The notes under the pieces are model-generated. The model made no database searches. It was not told the DNA's origin and was given only the letters and a program-made list of their open reading frames with translations. From the NCBI GenBank assembly GCA_049999805.1, contig JBNGIO010006002.1, forward strand, positions 1 to 61,768: a DNA stretch of 61,768 nt, given 5' to 3'. A program made the position numbers and the translations under genes. This DNA comes from Folioceros fuciformis. Lineage: Eukaryota; Anthocerotophyta; Anthocerotopsida; Anthocerotales. Positions 15,358 to 26,387 of this stretch are shown one piece after another. Numbering within the stretch: the first letter of the stretch is position 1; the number at the start of each line of letters is the position of its first letter.

Positions 15358-16645
15358 TCAGAACTCAAGATATTCGTTCTCAAACCGCTCATTGTATAGC
15401 TGCCAGTGCCCATATTGTCGCGCAACAAGGTGCAGAGGCCGTAATTGAGGAAGGTTGGGATACAGAAACACCTTGAGTTTCTTAAGCCTCTCCTTAGATA
15501 CAAGCCATCCGCGTCTTGTCAGGCTGGTTGACCAAAGCAGGTCCAAGTACTCCAAGTCCCCACAATGTTCAGCTAGGAGACTGAGACCATCATCTGACAG
15601 CTTGGTATGCCTCATCTCCAAATGCTTCAACTTCGGCATCAAAGTGGCGAAAAGCTGAGCCTCTTTATCACCACTTTGTGCGTAGTGACACATCTGGGAG
15701 TAAGGTATTGGCAACATGCCCCTTCTTCTGTCGTCGTCCACGTTGAGCATATTCCGCTTCAGCACCATAATCGAGTCGCCAAAATGCTTCAAAGAATCCT
15801 CTGATACATACAGGCACTCACTGATATCCAGAGTGTGAAGCCTCAAACATCCCGTGGCAATATGTTTGAGCGAGGAGTCAGTCACCCCGATGCTGGAAGG
15901 TATGGACAGAACTTCCAGCCGTGGACATCTGCGAAGCACAACCACCAACTTTAACTTGGGAGGGCAGCTGTACGTGAGTCCAGCCATTTGCCTTCCCGCA
16001 TGGTGCACGTAAGCTCACACGAAAAGAATGCAGAACTTTCAACAAAAGTAGCGGCAGCACCCCTAACCTCACACCCGACCCAGGTCAACGATCTCATCCC
16101 ATGGCACAAAGGAAAAAAGGACCAAAACAACAATTCTTCACACAGCGATTGCATTTTGCACCTCGTAGCAACAACCTTTGGGCAACGTAGGTGATTGCGA
16201 CATCGGAGCAATGCGAGGTCCGAAGTTCTTTCATGCAACCCGCGGTGCGATCAACCAGAGTTATGACCATATGGTCCACCTTCTCTTCAAAGTCAGGCTG
16301 CCACCAACGCCGCGACTCTTGCCTGGTGGCGAACAATTCTGACATATCCACCACCTCAAAGCACGCAGCATCCCGAACAGCTGCAAACCAAGCCTTACAC
16401 ACTTGGGGAACTGTGATATATCTGTCCTCAAACCCCAACCTCTTGAAAATCTCCACTAAGGCCTCGCGCGTGAGATCAGCCCAATCTGGTGAGTCTGCCT
16501 CCAGTCTGCTACTCATCTTCCTCTCCACGGCCGTCAAAAGCAAGAAATCAAAATCCAACAGACCCGCCAGAGCATTCTCTTCAAGGCACTTCGAGCAAAC
16601 ACTGTCGTCGTCAGCAGACCGATATTCCAGGTCGTCGTCCTCCAT
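15358..16645 (-). CDS. F-box protein, SKIP1-like, with leucine-rich repeats
   Basis: Predicted substrate receptor of an SCF ubiquitin ligase. Exons: 16645-16176 and 15967-15358; 1080 nt, 359 residues. After an acidic N-terminus (MEDDDLEYRSADDDS) the F-box is DWADLTREALVEIFKRLGF with VCKAWFAAVRD. WWQPDFEEKVDHMV and VDRTAGCMKEL are the segments shared with Arabidopsis SKIP1. The second exon carries leucine-rich repeats: CPRLEVLSIPSSIGVTDSSL, CLRLHTLDISECLYVSEDSL, MPKLKHLEMRHTKLSDDGL and CGDLEYLDLL. Start chosen at ATG 16645; the upstream frame continues only to a GTG. Head to head with PrxIIF across 427 bases. Confidence 0.88.
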
Positions 16646-17072
16646 GCAATGCGCTTCCACAAGCTGCTGCCCGCAACCGATCAGCTCAACCCCCGTATCC
16701 CTGCATCTTCAGCAACACATCCTTCCTTGCGTAGATGCAGCAGGTCACCACACACACAGTAGAGACTGGATGAACAAACACCTCCACTTGCGTCAAGCTA
16801 CTCTCCACATGATCTTCACCATCACCAACGACCCTGCACCGAAAGGTCGAGATAGCAAACGTGCGCATCCTGTGAAACCGGGCCTCGGGAAGTAGGTTCC
16901 GACATTTCTCACTATGGTGAAATCCGAGGTAAAGTTGTAAAACCAAGCAAGCGAGATTTACTGCGCTTTTCTCCATCCCTGATTAGCGACAGTGTTCTCA
17001 CACGGCGACTGAGACGCGAATTATGCAGGATGTCCTTCCGATCCGGTTGCGATCTCAGAGCAGAAAACGAAG
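16646..17072. promoter_or_regulatory. Shared upstream region of F-box and PrxIIF genes
   Basis: 427 bases between two divergent start codons must carry both promoters and both 5' UTRs. No clear TATA box was seen; a bidirectional TATA-less promoter is likely but is inference from spacing. Confidence 0.45.
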
Positions 17073-18101
17073 ATGGCGGGAGCTCTGATTGCTTCTTTGA
17101 GGGGGCAGGGCCGTGTGCTGGTGGGCCAGGTGAGACATTTCAGCTCAGGGCATAAGCGCATCGATCTGGATGCCCCCATCGCCTTGGCCGCTGCCCGCAC
17201 CTGGGATGAAGGCGTCTCCTCCAACTTCGCCACCACGCCGATATCGGACATTTTCAAGGCAAGCGCTTGATTTGTTTGAGCTAGCAGTCGAGTTGCAGCA
17301 GCTAGACCGTCTCAGTGTTGTGGACAAGTCTGAGTTTGTGATCTCGGATGAGATTAGAGAGTGTTAGGGCCGGGCAAGGTAGGAGCACGTCCTTCCGGGA
17401 TGAGCGCAGCTGACAGAATTTGCTCAATTGATTGTTTGTTTGCAGAACAGGAAGGTTGTGATCTTCGGCGTTCCTGTAAGTTTTCAGAATTGAAGAGTGG
17501 TTAGCAGTGTTTCCACATCGTCAAGGCAAGCGGGTGAACTGGGGCCATGGTTTGAGTTGATGCAGGGTGCTTTTACTGGAGTCTGCTCGCAGCAGCATGT
17601 GCCGAACTACTTGAAGGCAGCAGATAAACTGAAGGAAAAAGGTGTCCATGAAATCGTCTGCGTCTCTGTGAATGACCCCTATGCCATGAACGCCTGGGCT
17701 GAAAAGCTTGGTGCTAAAGGAAAGGTTAGTTTGCTGCTCGAGTATGTTGTGACTTTCGGCATGTTATGGCAGATATCAGTTTTCACACCTTCTGCTTTGC
17801 CATGGCATGAACAGATTTCCTTCTTCGGAGACCATTTGGGGAAGTTCAACGAGTCTCTGGGTTTGGGATTTGATCTGACGAAAGCTCTCCTCAGTCATCG
17901 ATCAAACAGGTTCCTCTTTTGGAAACTGCATTACGTTTTCCTTGTTATCTGGTCGGTTAATTTGTAACCTATGTACGTGCCTTGTCCGTAATTAGGTGGT
18001 CGGCTCTTATTGATAATGGCGAGATCTTGGTCCTGAATGTGGAGGAAAACCCGGGCGAGTTCAAAGTCAGTGATGCTGATACACTTCTGCGCTCGCTCTA
18101 G
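17073..18101 (+). CDS. PRXIIF: Type II peroxiredoxin, mitochondrial (PrxIIF)
   Basis: Thiol peroxidase reducing H2O2 and alkyl hydroperoxides in the mitochondrial matrix. Exons: 17073-17258, 17446-17475, 17566-17724, 17815-17909, 17996-18101; 576 nt, 191 residues. The N-terminus MAGALIASLRGQGRVLVGQV with RHFSS is Arg/Ser-rich and acid-free, as in a mitochondrial presequence. The mature part shows KVVIFGVPGAFTGVCSQQHV with the peroxidatic Cys environment, CVSVNDPYAMNAWAEKLGAK, ISFFGDHLGKF and ALIDNGEILVLNVEE. The typical resolving Cys of cytosolic type II enzymes is absent, as in the IIF subgroup. The first intron (17259-17445) begins GC rather than GT. Head to head with the F-box gene. Confidence 0.93.
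17259..17445 (+). other. GC-AG intron in PrxIIF
   Basis: The exon ends TTTTCAAG and the intron starts GCAAGC; no GT nearby gives a coding join. The acceptor is ttgtttgcag. Joining gives ISDIFKNRKVVIF, the conserved PrxII sequence. GC-AG introns with strong AAG/GCAAG donors are a known minor U2 class. Confidence 0.85.
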
Positions 18102-18375
18102 CAAGTACATATTGCAAAGATGGTGTGCCGGGGCTGTCAATTGCAGCCTATAAACGAAAGCCAGGAATACAATTTTGTAGAGCTACTCGTGGTCGATTGA
18201 ACACGCTTTCTCTCCTCCAGGCTGTGCATATACAGGGGAAAGTAGTCTACAGACGGTCTGAGTGCTTTGGGGAAGAGCTAGTGAGCAGGAAAGCATGGGT
18301 GTGAACGTCCCAACGGAGTTCCAACTTTGTAATCTTGCTGTGGTTCTAAGAGACATCCCTCTCCCGCGTGGCTCC

Positions 18376-20446
18376 TTAAAACCTGAGCTTTAACGGGGGT
18401 GTAGCAAAGGTGTAGGCTTCATAGTTGATCACCTGCCCCAGAACGCTGAAGTTCGTGAAGGCAGAAATGAGGTCCACCTGCAAGACGATGACACAATCCA
18501 CCGTCATGAGATGTCAGCACCAGCATTTGGGGCTACGTTACGTTAGAGCTCCATCCATCAAAGTAGGGGATTTAAGGAAAACAAAATACCTCGTAGTCGG
18601 TTCTTGATACCGTCTGCCTGCTCCTCCGGTACTTGTCAATCCATGGAAGAAACTCTGGGTCTGTCGCCAGCTTCTCTTCAACGGCGGTAGGATCATCACC
18701 GATAAAAGAAGCGAGAACGGTGATCTGCAGGAGATAATTTGCCGAGAAGCCCAGTAAGCGCCTCGAGCGTCTATTCTGGACAACTTGCCACACATCCACT
18801 GGCAAAAGGTACTACATACCTGTCGAGGCTTTAAGCCGTAGAGAGCAAACTTTTGCTTGATCTCTGCAACCGATGCATCCTCCCAAACTGGAACCCGGCC
18901 TTCTGGATCGGGCTCGGTAGCATCTTTACGGCCGAAGTTCTTCTCGAAATAGCCCCACTGTCAACAAACACACCAGTGATCTAATGTCATCGCCGAGGAA
19001 CGGACAGCATTAACAAGCTTTACGCAACAAAAAGTTGTGACTGGGAAAGGAAATACCTGTCCGTTTGATCCGTAAGCTGTGAAGAGTGTCAGCCCCTTCT
19101 TTTCGTCACCACCGGCCTTGGCAATGGCAGCATCCAGAAATAATTTCTTGGACGCAGATTCTCCTGCAATAACGATCGCAGGCCAGCCGTGAGTTTTTGC
19201 TGCCAGGACCGTTAACGATACAAGGTAAAAGATAGGCGGTAGGCAAAAATGCCTACCTCCTAACTGTATCAGATCAGCCCAGCCCAAGGGGCCGTTTCGG
19301 GATTCACCATCAAGCTGTTCCTTGACAGTTGTCAGAAGGTTGACAGCACCTTCTAGACCTTTGTTTTCTGGTCTGCTCAGTTCTGAGCTGTCGACACACA
19401 TACGAAGATCACTGGTTAGGTCTACGTGCTCGTCCCCTGCTCCCTTCTCCAACCTCAAACCTGCAGAAGGAAGCAAACAAGTGGGCTACCTGACTCTAAT
19501 AGAACCATTGGCTCCACCGGTCTTGGTTGCCTTCCAATGCAAAAATTTCAACCAGCTCGCTTCTGTCAAGTGAAATCCCAACTCTACAACATGGACGACT
19601 GTAGGCAGCAAACCATGCACCAGTGCCAATATCAAAGGTAGTGAAAACGGAGGTCCACCTTGTCGTAAGTCAGTGCATCGTTGAGGGCTAGCTTGAGAAG
19701 AGAAGGGACAAGCTCAGGATTGGCCTAAACACCACCCACGAGTCCCTTAGTCTCGAACATCAACACTGTGCAAAAGTGTACAGGGAAGATATGACCACCT
19801 CCCAAAGATTTCACACCTTAATTGCCGCTCTCAGAGCCTCCTTGATGCTCTCTGCACTCCCACTCCCACAAGGAGGAGTTGACGTCCATCAGTTCAAAGT
19901 ACAAAAACATATCGAACAACAGATTCAAAGATTCTCAACTCACTCAAATATTCGCCCCGCTGTAATCTCTGTGTCAAATCAGCTGCATTGGCAAGCTCTG
20001 GAGCGGCTATAGCGCCCCAAATTCCGCCCTGCATTTGATATCAAATTGTCAACTGAAGCAAAACGCAAAACCGTGAGTTATGCAGCAACACCAATAATAT
20101 GGTGTGATGGAACACTCACCGCCACTGCTGCGGCGCTCAAGCTCACAAACTCTCTCCGGCCAAAGGAACCCTGCTCTGCGTTGCCGTCGTTTCCCTGACA
20201 CCTGATGGCAAGCTTTGTACATAGCAAGCAGCATTTTGAGTCTACTGACACAACCGCATTGTACGAGAACTGCACCATAAGTTCAGCACGAAGGACAGGA
20301 GTGTGGACCTGCGAAGGATCAGGAGCAGAGGGCATGCGACATTGTGAGGAGGAAGCGAACGCGGAGGTGGAGCAGCTTCCCTGCTGCACAGAGCTGTTCC
20401 TAGATGCAAGGGTGGAGGAAAGCGGGACCGAGAGCGACAACGCCAT
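18376..20446 (-). CDS. TL29: TL29 (thylakoid lumen 29-kDa, ascorbate-peroxidase-like protein, APX4)
   Basis: Peroxidase-fold protein of the chloroplast lumen associated with photosystem II; family members lack ascorbate peroxidase activity. Exons (minus): 20446-20120, 20028-19944, 19851-19817, 19724-19659, 19530-19490, 19387-19257, 19163-19057, 18957-18820, 18724-18590, 18477-18376; 1167 nt, 388 residues. A Ser-rich chloroplast transit peptide is followed by FGRREFVSLSAAAVAGGIWG and APELANA/ADL, a twin-arginine lumenal signal with an ANA cleavage site. The mature protein contains ALNDALTYDKATK, SSELSRPENKGLEGAVNLL, FTAYGSNGQWGYFEKNFGR, SRQTVSRTDYEVDL and FSVLGQVINYEAYTF. Haem-ligand and catalytic His motifs of active APX are not present. 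A 3n intron inside exon 1 (around 20190-20310) cannot be excluded. Confidence 0.9.
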
Positions 20447-21052
20447 CGCCGCCTACTTCCAAGCAACTTCCACGCCTTTCGACTGCTTCCTCACAATGAC
20501 CGTGGCCCCTGCGGACGATTTTGGCTAGCCACCGGGTTCAACTCACCCGGTCAGTCGGTTCGATCCCCTCAAGGCCTGCGATGGTCCTAAGCTCTGCTTG
20601 TGATTGCATTATCCGAAACAGGCGGCGCTCGACGCGCATTTAACCGGCCGCTCAACTCGACTAGGAGGAGAAGAAGACCAGCCGGGCTGATACCGCTCAC
20701 CGAAGATTTGGTAGGGTTGCAATCCGACATTCTGTTCGTCGGCGAGCGTCATCTGATCCCAAGTTACCTCCACTCCGTGAGCAAGAGTGTGATATCGAAC
20801 GATGGGAAAAGGGAGGAAGCATGGCACGAAGGAAGTAAATTGCGTGGCGAGACACAGGTCCTTGCAAGTCAATCCGTTTTACATGGTTGAGCTGAGAGGT
20901 CGGCGAACACAATTGCGTAGCCCGATGAAGGCCCCTGCTCGCCTCAGATATACAAATGTCTAAGAAAAAATCCGAATGTATTACAGCAGATCTTGTACAA
21001 GCATGGGGGGATTCCAATCCGGAGCGGCAAAATCCGATTCCTAGGCACTCGA
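20447..21052. other. Intergenic TL29 upstream / PsbX 3' region
   Basis: About 600 bases between two minus-strand genes for chloroplast proteins. It should hold the TL29 promoter and the PsbX 3' UTR. Short open frames on both strands carry no motifs. Confidence 0.45.
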
Positions 21053-21584
21053 TCACCGCCTCTTGATAGGGTCGAAGGTAGACACTCCGGCGACGGCAAC
21101 ACCGATGGCAGACAACACCACGCCTCCGGCCACGACGCTGAGCAACAGGTTCTTGAGCGACGGGGACACGCCTGGTTGCGCGGCCTCGGCAATCTCTGGC
21201 AATATGGCGGCAGCCATGAGCGCCAGGGCAGTGAGGCCAGCTTCATTGTGCTGCTTTCGGGGCGCGGCGCTGCACAGAATCAAGCACACGTCACACACTT
21301 AGAGACTGCCATCGGCCGCCACAACATTGAGTCGTCCATTCTCCGCCGGAGCCGAAACTGCAGCTACAGCAGGAGCTTTCCTTCCATTCCCTGATAGCAG
21401 CATAGTGCATTGCATTTTGTGCCTACCTCATGACGACGCGGCTGGCGGAGGCTGCCACCAGCCTTGTCCGCTTGGCGGGGGCGGCCATGGCCAGGCCCTG
21501 ATGTGCGGGCAAGGCCCGGCTACTCTGCTGCTGCGCCAACACGGCGGGCGCGACGGCCACGGTGACAGCAGCTGCGCACGCCAT
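21053..21584 (-). CDS. PSBX: Photosystem II reaction centre protein PsbX (nuclear)
   Basis: Small single-span subunit of photosystem II in the thylakoid membrane, near cytochrome b559. Exons: 21584-21427 and 21269-21053; 375 nt, 124 residues. The precursor has an Ala/Ser-rich chloroplast transit peptide ([20 protein letters not shown]...), a second hydrophobic thylakoid-transfer segment ([18 protein letters not shown]) with a cleavage site before AQPGVSPS, and the mature Psb[19 protein letters not shown] followed by [19 protein letters not shown]. The FDP-x-KR end is diagnostic. The intron splits the transit region at VVM/SAAPRK. Confidence 0.95.
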
Positions 21585-22750
21585 CGCTCCTGGTTTTGGT
21601 AGCTTCGAGGTCTGCAGACTGGTGGCGGTAGAGAGGCGCGCACGCACGTAGCGTGATGCGAAGTGAAGTCCTGGCAACACGGAGGGAGATGCGAGACAGA
21701 GTTTGACAGAGCGAAAGGTGACGGGGGTTTGGTTTGGCCAGACGCTTGGCCCCTTCCAGGATAAGGCACCGGAAGGGGATAGGCTAGGAGCCAATTGGGG
21801 GGTGGAGCGCGTACCAGCCACAACTGCAGATAAACCCTTTTTCCCACTTCCCCAATATCACTCAATTTCTATCTCCTCTTGCTCCTAATACATGCACGTA
21901 ACGGCTGTCCCTGAGGACGATGCTTGTCATCCGACACAAGACAAACGTAAATCCTCGTATAAATTATATTAAAACCGATGAGTCGGTATGTAACAAAAAT
22001 TGTTCATCGAACGAACTGTTTTTGGTAGCAAATGCGCCTTCCGCAGGTCCTTTATTTCCCTCCCTGGGGTGGGACAAGCGGAGTACTGTCATCACCCACA
22101 GTGGAGTGGTGGAAACGGGAAACGCCTCTAACGCAAGAAGAAAATTGTCAGCCGTAGCTACGTGTCCCGAGACATTTCGCCACGTCTAAGTTGCAAGGCC
22201 CGCAGAGAAGCCAACACACCTTCTCCGCCTCCCCATCCCTGACCCCATGGTGGCCGCTCTCGTCTGCAACGTGGACCACCAGTACCTCTAACTCACAGGT
22301 GTAATCTAGATCAAACTTCACTTGTTGGCTCAGTGTCTCCAAGGTCAAGCCCGCCACAGTGCTGCGTTCTTGTGTCTTTGTGACCAGACGACGACTCCAA
22401 CCTGATCTCCCCATCCTATAACATCTTGTCGCGTGGACGAACCCTCCACGGTCATGAGACTTGCTAAAAAAAGGATTCTATACCTCCTGCATTACTCACC
22501 GTTGAATCTGCGGGGATGTGGGGGGCACTTCAAGAGATACCGCGACTGACAGCTCCAAGCAGCTCACCAGGGGTCCAAAAGATGGCGGCCCTTAAATGAT
22601 TCCTGCACCATCGACGGAGCTAGGGAGATTAATAGGAGTTGTGACAACAGCAATGACCCAGGGCGACAGAGTGAAAACGTTTCACACACTTGCGTACCAT
22701 GATGTGTGGAATCAGCCGACTTGGCGCTTGGCTGATTAGATAGACCGGCG
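21585..22750. other. PsbX upstream region and eRF3 3' region
   Basis: The right-hand ~200-300 bases next to 22750 should be the eRF3 3' UTR; the left part is the promoter of PsbX. ACGT-containing words (cacgcacgtagcgtga at about 21640) and aggataagg (about 21758) resemble light-response elements but are too short to support a claim. No gene seen between. Confidence 0.4.
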
Positions 22751-25700
22751 TCAGTCCTGGGTGGATAGCTTTACCACCTTACCGATTGCCACCGTCTTGC
22801 CTGCAGTGCCAGGATGTAAGAGCATGGACATCTCAACCCGCCAAGCACTCAAGAAGAAAGGCGTCAACAACCTTCATCACGAAGAGTGAAACGCCCAAGT
22901 TGAGGAAAGTCGTCAAACTTCTCCACACAGATGAGCTCATTCACCTTGCATAATATCAACGCTCTCTCAGGGTCGTTCACGACGTAAAGTGGCAAGGATA
23001 AAGTCACCATTCCCGGCTGATTTGGCAATGAAAATAGTACCTGAATGCGAACAACCACAACGGCCCCACTCTTGACGAAGAGCACTTTCTTCTTCATCGG
23101 CTTTCTTGTCTTTGGGTCAATCTGCTGTAAGATCTCAAGGATCTCACATTCCTCAACAACAGAGTGCACATGGAGGACGGCCTTGTAACCTGCTGTGAAG
23201 ATGGCCTGCATACACCATGAACCCTTTAGGACACAACCGACAACCGAAGCTCTGTACATGCAAGGGTACAAGTCTAAGCACCATGCATAAACACTAACTA
23301 GCTCAAGACGCCCGTGGCTGGGCTACTTCATCCTACACAGGCCACCTTGTGATCAAGAAGCTCAAGTATTTGTAGCTGGGCATCAAACTCCAAAACCGCA
23401 GTTATTGGCTTGGCTGCAGCACAATCAACAATTCACAATTCAGCCAGCTGTTTTCACAAAAAGAACTGCTCATAAGAAACCACAAGTTCCATATCGACTT
23501 GCATTGACAGGAAGCATCAGGCAAACTATGTACATGGAGTCTACTGAGGGAAGCGTTGAATATTTACTCAGGCTCGAAAGTACAAAGCCAGGTGAGATGT
23601 CCTCCTCCTCCACCCCAGAGAGTCTGATCCGCAGGTTCTCCCCAGGTTTCGCATAAGAAACTTCATCATTGTCTCTGTATATTGTGACCACTTTCACATT
23701 GGCCTGTGCTCAAGGACAGAACACATGATGAGACTCCACAGTCAGCAGGGACAAGCGGCACAGATAAAAAAAAGTTAGTTTTAAAACGAAATCAACAGCT
23801 GTTTCGGAAGAACGGAAATTATATACCTTATTCGGCATCACCACCAAGCTGTCACCTCGTCGCACACTTCCCGACTCTATTTTGCCCATTACAACAGTTC
23901 CCATATCCCTGTACTTGTCGATAAGAGGCATTCTGCAATCACATCCTACACCTATTAGCCAGAAGGGACAGGAGGGACGGGAGGGATCCTCATGTCAGGA
24001 CCAGTGAAGTACCTGAAAGGACCGCTGTCATCTCTTTCTGGAAGCTCTACTGCATCAAGCGCTTCAAAGAGACAGGGCCCATCATACCAGGGACATATGT
24101 CTTTACCCACTCTTGACTTCATGTTCACACCCAAGAGCCCCGAAATTGGCAGAAATGAAACATCTGCATACCAAAAAACAAAAAAGGTGTTGAGAACCCA
24201 AGGCCCATTTCACAGTTTCCATCAAAATCTTGTGAGATGCATTTGCAGCACACTGTTTGCTCACCTTTCTTTACATTATACCCACACGACCGTAAGAATG
24301 GTGATATCTTCTTCTCAATCTCATCAAACCTGCAATCAAGAGCCAATCAAGATAGGCACTGCAACAGGACGTGCGGTCAGGCTATGAATAAACCTAGAAA
24401 CCACTGTGTGTGAGATCAAAACCTTTCTTTGGACCATTCCACTGAAGGATCATCCATCTTGTTGACCACCACGAGCAACTTTGAAACACCTAGAGTCTTA
24501 GCTAGTTGTGCATGCTCTCGAGTCTGGCCCCCTCTCTCAAACCCAGTCTCAAATTCTCCTCGTCGAGCAGCAACCACCTAGAGTACCAGAATAAGTCAAT
24601 CATGACCCAACCTTCCATTGAAAAAACGAAGTTCTCTACAGAGTCGTAGCAATAGTTGAACAACTAACCAAGACTCCAACATCGGCCTGTGAGGCACCGG
24701 CAATCATATTTGGCACATAATTTTTATGCCCCTGTACGAGGGATGAATGTCAGGCTAATCCAACACTACCAAAGAAAAAAAACATGACGTATCGGACAGC
24801 TAACACATACTCTCGAAGGAGAGCCATCGAACAACTCAGGAAAACGAAAGGGAGCCCACCGGAGCATCCAAAATAGTAAACCTTGATTTCTCCGTCTCAA
24901 AATGAGCTCGGCCAACCTCCACAGTCTTACCCTGCGAAGTGGTATAGCATGTCAGTGGGGTGGGAATTGAAACCGCTTCCAGGATGAAAACGAGAAGTTC
25001 CGTGCACAGTTCCCCACATTGAAGAAACTTGTACTCGAACTACTCATACTACTGATGGAAGACCGTGCACACATCCATGGGATCAAACCTTTGCGCGCTC
25101 TTCTTCATTGGTATCCATGATATAAGCCATGTACCTGATAGGCATTATTCATAAATCAAAAACTAAGAAGCCCCTCGTGATGCACGGAATATTGAATGAA
25201 TCCGAGAGAAGAATCACGGAACGTCAGTGACGGATCCGCAAGTACCAGCTCTCCCGATTCTTTTCTTTGGCTTCACGCTCATACTTCTGGATGGTGCGCT
25301 CATCAACCATGTTGCTCAAGTAAAGTGTCTGCCCTCCAATAGTGGACTTCCCCGCATCTGAACAGTAGTGTCAGAGCACCGTTTCAACGAACCACCCCTT
25401 CAACACACAAGAGGACACCTACAGAAGAATAACTGAGCTCACAAACATACCGACATGACCGATAAAAACCACATTCACATGCTTTCTGTTGTCGGTCGGC
25501 TCTTCAGGAGCCCCAGCAGGCTTGTCTCGATTGTCGTGGTCCCCGGCCCCTTCTTCAGCGATCTCAAGAGGCACTCCATCCTCACGCTCATCAGCATCTG
25601 GCAAAGCACGACCACCCAAGTTGAGCACATAAATACCAAAGCCCCGGACTAGAGTTGCCACGTCATCCTCCATCCAGCTTCACTCCACTCCATTCCCCCT

Positions 25701-25952
25701 CATTCAATTCCTCTCGCAAATTCAGCATACCCTTGACCTCATTCGCCCACCTTGCGGCTCCCTGCTCAGATCCAGTTCAGCCAACTTGACTGCAACAGCC
25801 TTCTCTTCTACAGGCTTCGCGTCTGCAAACTCCTTGCCATGGCCGTCCGCTTGCACATCAGAGAACTTGTCGGCCCAGGACTCATTGGCCGCATCATCCT
25901 CCTCACCACCCTGTTGGGCAAATTTCTCAGACCAGGTATCCTCAGTCGTCAT
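22751..25952 (-). CDS. ERF3: Eukaryotic peptide chain release factor 3 (eRF3/SUP35 GTPase)
   Basis: Translational GTPase that delivers eRF1 to stop codons in the cytosol. Fifteen exons (minus): 25952-25751, 25597-25451, 25357-25246, 25134-25089, 24931-24860, 24731-24669, 24577-24423, 24329-24265, 24163-24013, 23932-23827, 23703-23568, 23413-23346, 23205-23041, 22944-22872, 22800-22751; 1611 nt, 536 residues. Acidic N-terminus [20 protein letters not shown]-domain: GHVDAGKST (G1), [13 protein letters not shown] (switch I/G2), [12 protein letters not shown] (G3), [17 protein letters not shown] (G4). Domain [23 protein letters not shown]-terminal: [77 protein letters not shown] separates it from HBS1 and eEF1A. 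Head to head with UBLCP1 (435 bases). Confidence 0.95.
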
Positions 25953-26387
25953 GGTTAGCTCGCCCGGCTCCCAGACGCGCTTGGGCGCAGCCTTTCCGAC
26001 ACAAGACAGCCCAGTCCACTACGATCGTATCGGTGCGACCTGTTCCAGAAGGAACTTGTCCACCAAAAGGAGGCGATTTCTCAAAACCTAAAATTTCAGA
26101 AACTATATGCGCCCTGCCGTAGCGCTTACCCTAACAAGGATTCACCTGTGTCTGAAAGTTCGACGATCTAGGAGACTCGCATCCGCTCTCGCATCGCCAC
26201 AGTGCGAGGACGTCTGTTGTGTCGAATAACCTTTGACTGGGGGCCGATGCGAGTCTTCGGCAAACTTCAGTGGTAGCAGTAATTGCGACTGCCAGTCGTG
26301 CCGGGCGCGTTTCAACCTTTTTGTTCAGCGTTTCATCCTTTCACGTCTCAACCGTGTCATTGCTGAGGACTGGGCTGCAAGGTGACG
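25953..26387. promoter_or_regulatory. Shared upstream region of eRF3 and UBLCP1
   Basis: 435 bases between divergent start codons. No TATA box seen. The short spacing suggests a shared or overlapping promoter; this is inference. Confidence 0.45.

Noticed and set aside
20190-20310. Possible extra intron in TL29 exon 1
   Set aside because: Donor and acceptor words exist (tcgcag/gtccac and ggtgtcag) and would keep frame, but the transit-peptide region cannot be judged by alignment, so I kept the simpler single exon.
20525-20585. tRNA-like sequence (ggttcgatcccc resembling a B box)
   Set aside because: The A box and acceptor stem cannot be placed at the right distance, and 5' and 3' ends do not pair; it is upstream DNA of TL29.
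21640-21770. ACGT and GATAA words upstream of PsbX as light-response elements
   Set aside because: Too short and common to support as real sites without expression data.
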